From contig CALWVT010000001.1 in NCBI GenBank assembly GCA_944385055.1, positions 1-64,000 of the forward strand: DNA of 64,000 bases. The letters run 5' to 3'. Shown one piece after another: positions 35,647 through 43,570 of this stretch (the first letter of the stretch is position 1; each line of letters starts with the position of its first letter). The notes beneath the pieces are model-generated. The model saw only the letters and a program-made list of their open reading frames with translations. It searched no databases and was not told the DNA's origin. Origin of the DNA: an uncultured Clostridia bacterium (GTDB taxonomy: Bacteria > Bacillota > Clostridia > Oscillospirales > Acutalibacteraceae). The translations under genes and the position numbers were made by a program.

Positions 35647-36507
35647 ATGGATAAAAGCAGAACCGCGAGTATTCGCCGTACTAAGATTGCAAAAAGCACT
35701 GCCTTCTATTTAGGCAACATTATCATTGGCGTTATCTTCGTCTCCCCGCTTCTGTGGATGATCGCAGCGTCCTTTAAGCCGGAAAACGATGTTTTCGCCA
35801 ACATGACGTCCATTTTGACGTTCATCCCCGTGAATTTCACGGCCGGAAACTACGTCGAAGTGTTCCAGCGTCTGAACATCCCGCAGATTTTGGGCAACAC
35901 GTTCCTGTACATCGGCCTGACGCTCGTCGGCGACTTGATCTTCGGTTCGATGTGCGGCTATGCGCTTGCAAAACTGAAGTTCCGCGGCCGCGGCTTGATC
36001 TTGACGATTATCATCGCGCTGTCGAGCATGCCCGTGGAAGCGATTCTCCTGCCGCTGTACATCGAAATGACGCAGCTCGGCTGGGTCAACACGCTGGCAG
36101 GCCTCGTGTTCCCGTTCATGATGAACTGCTTCTCGATCTACATGTTCTATTCGAACTTCCTCGATGTGCCGGATGCTTTGCGTGAAGCGGCATCGCTCGA
36201 TGGCTGCGGCGCGTTCCGCACGTTCATCAGCGTGATCATGCCGATTTCGAAGACGACGTATGCAACGGTCTTCATCCTCGACTTTATCGCTCGGTGGAAC
36301 GACTTCATGTGGCCGTTCCTCGTCACGACCGGCGCAGACAAGCGCACGGTCCAGCTGGCGGTGCAGTCCTTCTTCGGCACGAACCCGGTCCATTACGGCG
36401 CAATCATGGCAGCCCTGACGCTGGCCTCCTTGCCGATGCTGGCCATTTACATCTTTATGCAGAAATATTACGTGCAAGGTATTGCAGCGACGGGCATTAA
36501 GGGGTAA
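35647..36507 (+). CDS. Sugar ABC transporter permease (MalG/UgpE type)
   Basis: Predicted 286-residue permease with six helices. The EAA loop reads LREAASLDGCGAFRTFISV followed by IMPISKTTY. It lies 19 nt after its partner and ends before a strong terminator at 36568-36614, so the transport transcript ends here. The start at 35647 is preceded by a GGAAGGGGGAG stretch. Confidence 0.93.
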   Translation: MDKSRTASIRRTKIAKSTAFYLGNIIIGVIFVSPLLWMIAASFKPENDVFANMTSILTFIPVNFTAGNYVEVFQRLNIPQILGNTFLYIGLTLVGDLIFGSMCGYALAKLKFRGRGLILTIIIALSSMPVEAILLPLYIEMTQLGWVNTLAGLVFPFMMNCFSIYMFYSNFLDVPDALREAASLDGCGAFRTFISVIMPISKTTYATVFILDFIARWNDFMWPFLVTTGADKRTVQLAVQSFFGTNPVHYGAIMAALTLASLPMLAIYIFMQKYYVQGIAATGIKG

Positions 36508-36567
36508 AATTAGACAGTACCTGACATTGCCTGTGCTTGCGAACCTTTTTGGACAGCCCTTTTGCAG

Positions 36568-36614
36568 CGGCCGCCCTGCCCGAAGCTTTTGGCCAGGGCA
36601 GGGCGGCCGTTTTC
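36568..36614 (+). terminator. Terminator after the permease genes
   Basis: A 14-bp perfect stem (CGGCCGCCCTGCCC with GGGCAGGGCGGCCG), 14-nt loop and TTTT. It separates transport from the regulator-hydrolase genes. Confidence 0.9.
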
Positions 36615-36711
36615 TGCCAAACCGCACCGCTTTCCGGCGCAGCCCGGCAGAGAATGGAATTCCTTGATGTCCCCGCTTCCGGCGCGGGTAAGAATGGAGA
36701 CGAAGCGTTTT

Positions 36712-37692
36712 ATGAAAATGCAGGACGTTGCACGGGCGGCCCATGTGGGCGTTGGCACCGTGTCCCGTGTTCTGAACAATACCGGCTACGTCTCAGAGGA
36801 GACGCGCCGAAAAGTGGAAAAAGCAATCGAAGAATTGCACTATACGCCCAACGAACTAGCCCGCAATCTCTACCACAAGAAGACCCAGACCATTGCCGTG
36901 ATCGTTCCGGAAATTTCCAACCCGTTTTACGCGTGGGTGGTCGATACGATGGAAAAACGGCTGCGCTGGAAGGGCTACCGCGTGCTGCTGTGCAATACGA
37001 TCGATGAGCAGACGAACGAGGCGCTGTATTTGCAGATGCTGCAGCGGAATATGGTCGACGGCGTCTTAACGATGACCCATACGCTCGACAATTCGCTGTA
37101 TGCTTCGCTCAAGGGCCCGGTTGTGTCCATCGATACGCCGCAGTTCTCCGAAGAGATCCCGGTCGTCAGCGCGGACCACGCGCAGGGCGGCTGTGCCGCG
37201 GCCGAGCTGCTGTTAAACTCCGGCTGCAAACACATTTTCCAATTCTGCGACAACATCGACGAAGCCTTTCCGTATTTTGCCCGCCACGACGAATTCGCAA
37301 AGACCGTCGAGGCTGCCGGTGTCTCGTGCGGAAGGTATTTTGCCAAATGGAACCAGTTCTCGGTGCAGTATTTTCTTTCTGAGGCGAACCAGTTTTTTGA
37401 CGAACACCCGGAGGCGGACGGCATCTTCGGCACCGACATGTGGGCCGCCGCGTGCCTGCGGGTCGCCCAGGAGCGCGGCCTGCACGTTCCGGAAGACCTC
37501 AAGATCGTCTCGTACGACGGCACCTATTTGGCAAAACTCTCGTATCCCCGGCTGACGGTCATCCAGCAGCCGGTCGAACAGATTGTGGAGACGAGCGTTG
37601 ATTTGCTGGTGCGCAGGATTGAGGGGGAAAAATTCCAAAATCTTCGCATCAATGTTCCTATTCAGGTTATCCGCGGCGCAACAACGCTGTGA
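36712..37692 (+). CDS. LacI family transcriptional regulator
   Basis: Predicted 326-residue repressor. The helix-turn-helix and hinge helix occupy residues 1-60 (MQDVARAAHVGVGTVSRVLNN, then NELARNLYHKKT). A periplasmic-binding-protein-like ligand domain follows. It is the obvious candidate to bind GGAACGCGTTCC-type operators at 30978 and 32988. I took the ATG at 36712; one at 36694 would add six residues. The GH32 gene follows after 43 nt, so the two are probably co-transcribed. I did not find a clear promoter between the upstream terminator and the start. Confidence 0.93.
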   Translation: MKMQDVARAAHVGVGTVSRVLNNTGYVSEETRRKVEKAIEELHYTPNELARNLYHKKTQTIAVIVPEISNPFYAWVVDTMEKRLRWKGYRVLLCNTIDEQTNEALYLQMLQRNMVDGVLTMTHTLDNSLYASLKGPVVSIDTPQFSEEIPVVSADHAQGGCAAAELLLNSGCKHIFQFCDNIDEAFPYFARHDEFAKTVEAAGVSCGRYFAKWNQFSVQYFLSEANQFFDEHPEADGIFGTDMWAAACLRVAQERGLHVPEDLKIVSYDGTYLAKLSYPRLTVIQQPVEQIVETSVDLLVRRIEGEKFQNLRINVPIQVIRGATTL

Positions 37693-37735
37693 ATGTCTAA
37701 AATTTATTTCAGAAGGATCGAAAGAGGAAACAACT

Positions 37736-39217
37736 ATGAATTTGCTAGAAAAGGCCAGAAAATATGAAGCCCTGCATGGGGCAGAGGTTGCCGCCGAAGA
37801 GCGCCCCTTGTTCCATATTTCCGCGCAAGTCGGCTGGCTCAACGACCCGAACGGTTTTTCCTTTTATAAGGGGAAGTACCACCAGTTCTTTCAGTACCAT
37901 CCGTATTCGAACCATTGGGGCCCGATGCACTGGGGCCATTGTGTCAGCGACGATATGACAAAATGGGAATATCTCCCGGCTGTCCTCGCGCCCGACCAGC
38001 CCTATGAGACGGGCTGCTTCTCCGGCAGCGCGCTCACGCTCGACGACGGCCGCCAGCTGTTTATGTATACTTCCCACCTCGACCATGTCTATGAGGACGG
38101 TTCCACCGGCGTCACCGAAACGCAGAGCCTCGCGTTCGGCGACGGCCTGAACTACGAAAAGTACGAGGGCAACCCCGTCATCACGGCCGCCGACCTGCCC
38201 GAAGGCGCGAGCTCGGCCGATTTCCGTGACCCGAAGATCTGGCGCGAAGAGGACGGCACGTATGCCTGCGTGACGGTCGGCCGGGATTTGGCGACCGACG
38301 AAGGCCAGGTCTATCTGTTCCGCTCGCCGGACGCCATCCACTGGACGTATGAGCAGACGCTCGAAAAGAGCGGCATGGTCTACGGCGACATGTGGGAGTG
38401 CCCGGACTTCTTCCGCCTCGACGGCAAGGACGTACTGCTCGTCGGCTGCATGAATATGTGCGCGCCGTCGGAGGACTTCCGCCCCGGCAACTGCGTGATC
38501 GCCATCATCGGCGAATACGACCGCGCGACGAAGACGTGGAAACACGAAAGCATCCAGGCCCTCGACATGGGCTTTGACTTCTATGCCTCCCAGACGATGG
38601 TGGGCCCCGACGGGCGCTGCCTGCTGTCCGGCTGGATGGAATCGGTCGAATCCGGTTCCTGCATCCGCCACGGCGCAAAGTGGCAGTGCATGCTGTCCTA
38701 TCCGCGTGAGCTGCACGTCAAGGACGGCCGCATCTACCAGCTGCCCGTGCGCGAGATTGAGAAGTATTACCAGAACCCCGTCACGGTCGATGAGCCGGCC
38801 TTCTGCGGCACGCAGTCGTATGCGGGCGTTTCCGGCCGTGTGCTCGATTTGACGGCCGAGGTCTCGTTTGAGGACAGCGCATGCAAGACGTTTGCGATGA
38901 AATTCGCGGCAGACAGCCGCTTTGAGACGGTCGTCTCCTACGACACCGCCGCGGGCAAGCTGACGGTCAACCGCATGAAGGCGGGCGGCCATCACGACAT
39001 CGCCAACCTGCGCACGTTCCCGGTAAAGCTCCACGACGGCAAGCTCAAGTTGCGCCTGCTGCTCGACCGCTTCTCCGGCGAGCTCTTCTTAAACGACGGC
39101 GAATACGCGTTCTCGCTGACGCTGTACGAGACGCCGCAGGATGCCCAGGACATCGTCTTTATGGCTGACGCCCCGGTGGCGCTCCATATCGAAAAGCACG
39201 ACATCGTCATCGATTAA
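37736..39217 (+). CDS. GH32 beta-fructosidase (sucrose/fructo-oligosaccharide hydrolase)
   Basis: Predicted 493-residue intracellular glycosidase without a signal peptide. The five-blade propeller carries the nucleophile Asp37 in WLNDPNG, the transition-state Asp165 in FRDPK, and the acid/base Glu221 in WECPD. A beta-sandwich domain ends the protein. Because uptake is by an ABC system rather than a PTS, the substrate is likely unphosphorylated sucrose or short fructans rather than sucrose 6-phosphate (inference). The ATG at 37736 follows AGAGGAAA. Confidence 0.93.
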   Translation: MNLLEKARKYEALHGAEVAAEERPLFHISAQVGWLNDPNGFSFYKGKYHQFFQYHPYSNHWGPMHWGHCVSDDMTKWEYLPAVLAPDQPYETGCFSGSALTLDDGRQLFMYTSHLDHVYEDGSTGVTETQSLAFGDGLNYEKYEGNPVITAADLPEGASSADFRDPKIWREEDGTYACVTVGRDLATDEGQVYLFRSPDAIHWTYEQTLEKSGMVYGDMWECPDFFRLDGKDVLLVGCMNMCAPSEDFRPGNCVIAIIGEYDRATKTWKHESIQALDMGFDFYASQTMVGPDGRCLLSGWMESVESGSCIRHGAKWQCMLSYPRELHVKDGRIYQLPVREIEKYYQNPVTVDEPAFCGTQSYAGVSGRVLDLTAEVSFEDSACKTFAMKFAADSRFETVVSYDTAAGKLTVNRMKAGGHHDIANLRTFPVKLHDGKLKLRLLLDRFSGELFLNDGEYAFSLTLYETPQDAQDIVFMADAPVALHIEKHDIVID

Positions 39218-39247
39218 GCCTTCCCTGCATTTGCATTTTCAGATCGG

Positions 39248-39282
39248 AAAAGGCGGGCCCCAGGTCGGGGGTCCGCCTTTTG
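39248..39282 (+). terminator. Terminator after the GH32 gene
   Basis: AAAAGGCGGGCCCC pairs with GGGGGTCCGCCTTTT across a short loop and ends in T's. Confidence 0.9.
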
Positions 39283-39301
39283 TCTATGTTGTAAAAAAGA
39301 T

Positions 39302-39330
39302 TTGACAGGATGCTTTGCGCGCCGTATACT
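39302..39330 (+). promoter_or_regulatory. Promoter of the Gfo/Idh/MocA gene
   Basis: TTGACA, a 17-bp spacer and TATACT. It is followed at once by TGGAAC, one half of the LacI-type operator seen upstream, but without a matching second half. Confidence 0.8.
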
Positions 39331-39365
39331 GGAACACGAGTGTGAGTGAAAGGAAGGAATCGTTT

Positions 39366-40655
39366 ATGTCGAAAAAATTGCGTGTGGCCTTCTGCGGCCT
39401 CGGAAATCGTGGGAAGGATACGTATGCGCCGACGGTCAAGCTGTTCCCGGACCGTATGGAGATCGCCGCCATTGCGGACATCGACCCCGCGAAGGTCAAA
39501 GACGTCGCCGAAACGTACGGCGTGCCGGCGGACCGCTGCTTTGCGAGTGCCGAGGAGCTCCTCGCGCAGGACAAACTCGCCGACGCCGTGTTCATCACGA
39601 CGCAGGACCGCCAGCACGTCCGCCAGGCCGTCGCCGCAATGGAAAAAGGCTACGATGTCCTGATGGAAAAGCCGATTTCGCCCGTCGCCGCGGAATGCCG
39701 CGAGATCGTGCGCGTCGCGAAAGAGACGGGCCGCCACGTCGTCGTCTGCCATGTGCTGCGCTATACGCCGTACTTTATGAAGCTCAAGGAGCTGTTGGAT
39801 GCCGGTACGATCGGCGACGTCGTGTCCATCCAGGCGATTGAAAATGTCTGCTACTGGCACCAGTGCCATTCGTTTGTGCGCGGCAATTGGCGCAATTCCG
39901 ACGAAACGAGCCCGATGATCCTACAGAAATGCTGCCATGACTTAGACCTTTACCCGTGGCTTGCGAATAAGACGTGCAAGGCGGTTTCCTCGTTTGGCGG
40001 CACGTATCTGTTTAAACCCGAAAACGCGCCCGAAGGGGCCGCCCTGCGCTGCTTAGACGGCTGCAAAGTCAAGGAGACCTGCCCGTTCGATGCCGAGAAA
40101 ATCTACCTTGAAAACGAGGAAACCGGCATCTTAAAGGGCAACGACGAGTGGCCCTGCGAGGTCCTCGCGCTGCACCCGACGCCCGAAAGCATCCGCGAGG
40201 CAATCCAGACCGGCCCGTACGGCCGCTGTGTGTTCCACTGCGACAACAACGTCGTCGACCACCAGGTCGTGAATCTGGAGATGACCGACGGCACGACGAT
40301 GCAACTGACCATGTGCGCGTTCACCGCCCAGGGCGGCCGCTACGCGAAATTCATGGGAACAAACGGAGACATCGTCGCGGATATGCACCGGAATATCATC
40401 GATATCGGCGTATTCGGCAAGCCGCGCGAGCAGATTGACGTCTCGAAGCTCGCCGAGGATTTCTCCGGCCATGCCGGCGGCGACAACCAGCTTGTGCGCG
40501 AGTTCTTGGACCTCGAGCTCGATGGCAAGGTGGCGTCGAATATCACGTCGCTCGAGCGCTCGATGGAAAGCCATTACATCGCGTTTGCCGCGGAACGCTC
40601 GCGCGTAGAAGGCGGCCGCCTCGTCCAGATCGAAGAGATCCAGAAGGATTTCTAA
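39366..40655 (+). CDS. Gfo/Idh/MocA family oxidoreductase
   Basis: Predicted 429-residue NAD(P)-dependent sugar or polyol oxidoreductase. The Rossmann motif GLGNRG is at 11-16 and the conserved EKP at 101-103, with a large beta-sheet domain at 130-400. A cysteine group, C229, C233 and C239 (CLDGCKVKETC), lies in an insertion and may bind metal; related family members carry similar patterns. The substrate is unknown. Position next to the fructoside locus suggests a role in modified-sugar metabolism. It has its own promoter and terminator. Confidence 0.88.
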   Translation: MSKKLRVAFCGLGNRGKDTYAPTVKLFPDRMEIAAIADIDPAKVKDVAETYGVPADRCFASAEELLAQDKLADAVFITTQDRQHVRQAVAAMEKGYDVLMEKPISPVAAECREIVRVAKETGRHVVVCHVLRYTPYFMKLKELLDAGTIGDVVSIQAIENVCYWHQCHSFVRGNWRNSDETSPMILQKCCHDLDLYPWLANKTCKAVSSFGGTYLFKPENAPEGAALRCLDGCKVKETCPFDAEKIYLENEETGILKGNDEWPCEVLALHPTPESIREAIQTGPYGRCVFHCDNNVVDHQVVNLEMTDGTTMQLTMCAFTAQGGRYAKFMGTNGDIVADMHRNIIDIGVFGKPREQIDVSKLAEDFSGHAGGDNQLVREFLDLELDGKVASNITSLERSMESHYIAFAAERSRVEGGRLVQIEEIQKDF

Positions 40656-40708
40656 GCGCCGCTTTCCCGGCAATCCTTCTTTTATTCTTTTTCTTTTATT
40701 CAAATCAA

Positions 40709-40751
40709 ACGGCCCTTTCCCTTGTCAAAACCAGGGGAGAGGGCCGTTTTT
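40709..40751 (+). terminator. Terminator after the Gfo/Idh/MocA gene
   Basis: ACGGCCCTTTCCC pairs with GGGGAGAGGGCCGT, followed by T5. Confidence 0.88.
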
Positions 40752-40863
40752 GCGCAAAAACAAAGGTGCGCCCTGCAACGCCACACGTCTGCGGACACAC
40801 CCCATACCTAGGAAAAGAAAAAAGAAAAGAAAAAACCTGTGGCGTAACCGTTACACCACAGGT

Positions 40864-40953
40864 TGGCGGAGAAGAAGGGATTTGAACCCTTGCGCCGGTT
40901 TCCCGACCTACTCCCTTAGCAGGGGAGCCCCTTCACCACTTGGGTACTTCTCC
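40864..40953 (-). tRNA. tRNA-Ser(GCT)
   Basis: A 90-nt class II tRNA with a long variable arm and encoded CCA. The anticodon loop CTGCTAA gives GCT, reading AGC/AGT (Ser). It is transcribed after the second tRNA-Ser from the promoter at 41141-41169. Confidence 0.95.
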
Positions 40954-40981
40954 AAGAGAGCTTATGCGACGGCCGGAAAGA

Positions 40982-41070
40982 TGGCGGAGAGGAAGAGATT
41001 CGAACTCTTGGTCCCTCGCGGGATCACTGGTTTTCAAGACCAGCTCCATAAACCACTCGGACACCTCTCC
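40982..41070 (-). tRNA. tRNA-Ser(TGA)
   Basis: An 89-nt class II tRNA with encoded CCA. The anticodon stem-loop CTGGT-CTTGAAA-ACCAG gives TGA, reading TCA/TCG (Ser). It lies 28 nt upstream of tRNA-Ser(GCT) in the same transcript. Confidence 0.95.
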
Positions 41071-41140
41071 AAAAACAGCCGGCCTGCGTCGGCCTCCGGG
41101 GAGGAAACCCGGTTCGTACGCTCGTCTAAGCACAAGCAAT

Positions 41141-41169
41141 AGTTTACCACAAAGGCGGGGGCCTGTCAA
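41141..41169 (-). promoter_or_regulatory. Promoter of the tRNA-Ser pair
   Basis: On the minus strand TTGACA, a 17-bp spacer ending in TGTGG and TAAACT, about 70 bp upstream of the first tRNA. Confidence 0.8.
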
Positions 41170-41213
41170 GGCTTTTTTGAAAATTCCGGCTGCTTTTTGC
41201 GTGCGGGCGGCGT

Positions 41214-42215
41214 TTAACAGATGCGCGGCAGCTGTGCGCCGGAAAGTTTCCCCAAAAGGCGGCTGCCGCCGGCGGCCGTGCGCAGCACGACATGGCCCGG
41301 GTGGCTTTGGGTCACGCGGCCGATGCACACGGCCCCCTCGCCGCCGGGCGTCCGGCGCATCGCCTGCAGCACGGCCTCGGCGGTTTCGGGCGCCGTCACG
41401 GCGAGCATGCGTCCCTCGCACGCGCTGTACAGCGGGTCAAGCCCCAACAGCGCGCACGCGGCCTCCACCTGCGGGTCCACGGGAATTGCCGTCTCGTCGA
41501 GTTCGATCGACAGGGCGGAATGCTCCACGAATTCCGAAAGCGTTGTCGCCACGCCGCCGCGCGTCGGATCGCGCAGCACGCGCACGCCGCCCGCATCCAG
41601 CGCCGCCGCGGACAGCTCCTGCAGCGGCTGGCAGTCGGAGGAAAGCGAGCCCGCAAACGGGATCTCCCCGCGCGCGAACAGCACCGCCGCGCCGTGGCAG
41701 CCCACGCTGCCGCTGACGAGCACCGCATCCCCCGGCCGGATGGCGTCCTTCGAAAGGCCCGGCGCCCGCAGCACGCCGATGCCGGCCGTGTTTAAATAGA
41801 TGCCGTCGCCGTGGCCGCGCTCGACGACCTTCGTGTCGCCCGTCACGACCTGGACGCCGACCGCCTTTGCCGTCCTCGCGATCGACGCGACGATTTCCCG
41901 GAAATCCTCCATGCAAAACCCCTCTTCGAGGATGCACGAAAGGCTCAGATACAGCGGCTTGCCGCCCGCCATGCACACGTCGTTGACCGTGCCGCACACG
42001 GCGAGCTTCCCGATGTCCCCGCCGGGAAATTTCCACGGCGTCACCACAAAGCTGTCCGTCGAAAAGACCAAAGCGCTTTCCGGTTTCGGCAGCACAGCCC
42101 CGTCGCCCAGCACTTCGAGCGCCGGGTTGCGAAACGCCGGCACCAAAATCTCCTCAATCAGCTGCGCCGTGCGCAGGCCGCCGCTGCCGTAGTCGAGCGT
42201 AATGATTTCGTCCAT
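41214..42215 (-). CDS. hypE: Hydrogenase maturation protein HypE
   Basis: Predicted 333-residue carbamoyl dehydratase that converts the carbamoyl group handed over by HypF into the cyanide ligand of the NiFe site. The acceptor is the C-terminal Cys in the tail LPRIC, which is intact. The AIR-synthase-like fold shows DYGSGG at the N terminus and DPTRGGVATTL. It is the last gene of hypABFCDE, 49 nt after hypD, with GGAGG before the ATG. Confidence 0.96.
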   Translation of the reverse strand: MDEIITLDYGSGGLRTAQLIEEILVPAFRNPALEVLGDGAVLPKPESALVFSTDSFVVTPWKFPGGDIGKLAVCGTVNDVCMAGGKPLYLSLSCILEEGFCMEDFREIVASIARTAKAVGVQVVTGDTKVVERGHGDGIYLNTAGIGVLRAPGLSKDAIRPGDAVLVSGSVGCHGAAVLFARGEIPFAGSLSSDCQPLQELSAAALDAGGVRVLRDPTRGGVATTLSEFVEHSALSIELDETAIPVDPQVEAACALLGLDPLYSACEGRMLAVTAPETAEAVLQAMRRTPGGEGAVCIGRVTQSHPGHVVLRTAAGGSRLLGKLSGAQLPRIC

Positions 42216-42264
42216 AGCGGACGCCTCCTTTTTCTATCGTAAACTGCAAAGGGGAAATCCCCCG

Positions 42265-43362
42265 TTAACCCGCGCGGTAACGCCACGCCGCCGCGCACGC
42301 GCCTTCGCTTGAGACCATGCACGGCCCCACGGGGTCGGCGGGTGTGCAGGCCTTTCCAAACAGCGGGCAGTCTTCCGGCGCCGCGGCGCCGCGGATCACG
42401 TGGCTGCACCGGCACCCGGGCGGGTCGGCCGCCGGGGCAGGGGAGAAGCCGAATTTTTTCGCGGCGTCATATGCGGCGTACGCCTCGCGGATCGCAAAGC
42501 CGCCCCCCGCAATTTCCCCTAGGCCGCGCCACGTGCTGGTGCACGGCGTCAGCACCGCGTCCATCATGGCCTTCGCGGCCGGGTTTCCCGCGTCCCGCAC
42601 GACGCGCGTGTAGGTGTTCGAGAGCGCGGGGCGCTTTTCGGCGCACTGCTCGACCAGAAGCGAAATCGAATACACGAGGTCGCCGGGCGTAAAGCCGCTC
42701 ACGACCGCCGGCAGGCCGTATTCTTCCGGCAGGAACCGGAAGGCCTCCGCCCCGAGAATCGCCGCCACATGCCCCGGGCATAAAAAGCCGTCCACGGCAA
42801 AGTCCGGCGACGCAATCAGCGCGCGCAGGGCCGGTTCCGTGCGCTTTAACAGGCACAAAACCGAGAAATTTGGAACCTTCTTTTCGGCCGCCTCCAAAAT
42901 GCACGCGGCCGTGCCCGGCGCGGTCGTCTCAAAGCCGACGCCCAAAAACACCACTTCACACTGCGGCGTCTTCTGCGCGAGCGCCAGCGCGTCCATCGGC
43001 GAGTACACAACCGCCACCTTCGCGCCGAGCGCGCGCTGCCGCAAAAGCGATGTTCCGCGCTTCGAACCCGGCACGCGCAACAGGTCCCCATAGCTTGCAA
43101 GCAGCACATGCGGCCGCTCGCTGAGCGCGAACACGGCGTCCAAATCGCCCGACGGCGTCACGCACACCGGGCACCCCGGCCCCGACAGCAGCCGGACCGT
43201 TTTGGGCAGCAGGCTCTTTAATCCCGCCTTCGCAATCGCCATTGTGTGTGTGCCGCAAACCTCCATCAGCCGCATCGGCCCGGTCCGTTCGGACAGCGCC
43301 GCGATGTGCGCCAACAGTTTCTCAATCCCTTCCGGGTGCTGGAACGGTTCCTCAAACGGCAT
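42265..43362 (-). CDS. hypD: Hydrogenase maturation protein HypD
   Basis: Predicted 365-residue iron-sulfur protein on which Fe(CN)2CO is assembled together with HypC. Conserved motifs are MEVCGTHTMAI, LLSGPGCPVCVTP and GFETTAPGTA, with the C-terminal cluster cysteines in GCRCSHVIRG and further on. The ATG at 43362 follows AGGAGG at 6 nt, inside the end of hypC (11-nt overlap). An upstream in-frame extension lacks support. Confidence 0.96.
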   Translation of the reverse strand: MPFEEPFQHPEGIEKLLAHIAALSERTGPMRLMEVCGTHTMAIAKAGLKSLLPKTVRLLSGPGCPVCVTPSGDLDAVFALSERPHVLLASYGDLLRVPGSKRGTSLLRQRALGAKVAVVYSPMDALALAQKTPQCEVVFLGVGFETTAPGTAACILEAAEKKVPNFSVLCLLKRTEPALRALIASPDFAVDGFLCPGHVAAILGAEAFRFLPEEYGLPAVVSGFTPGDLVYSISLLVEQCAEKRPALSNTYTRVVRDAGNPAAKAMMDAVLTPCTSTWRGLGEIAGGGFAIREAYAAYDAAKKFGFSPAPAADPPGCRCSHVIRGAAAPEDCPLFGKACTPADPVGPCMVSSEGACAAAWRYRAG

Positions 43363-43570
43363 GAATGGCCTCCTCAATGCAGGAAAGGTCAAATTTCGCC
43401 TGCTCCTCGGTCATTTTCTGAATGGCAAATCCCGCGTGTACCATCACGTAGTCGCCAATCTGTAAATCGGGCAGGAAATCGACGCGGACCTTTTGTGTGA
43501 GGCCCGCCGCCTCGCCCACGGCGGTTTTGCCGTCGATGGAGCGGATTTTTAACGGGATGGCAAGGCACAT
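43352..43570 (-). CDS. hypC: Hydrogenase maturation chaperone HypC
   Basis: Predicted 72-residue chaperone that carries the Fe(CN)2CO unit to the hydrogenase large subunit. It starts with the canonical MCLAIPLK, where Cys2 binds iron, followed by KVRVDFLPDLQIGDYVMVHAGFAI. The ATG at 43570 lies inside hypF (22-nt overlap) and 10 nt after GGAGG; an in-frame ATG three codons upstream would displace Cys2 and is unlikely. Confidence 0.95.
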   Translation of the reverse strand: MCLAIPLKIRSIDGKTAVGEAAGLTQKVRVDFLPDLQIGDYVMVHAGFAIQKMTEEQAKFDLSCIEEAIHAV

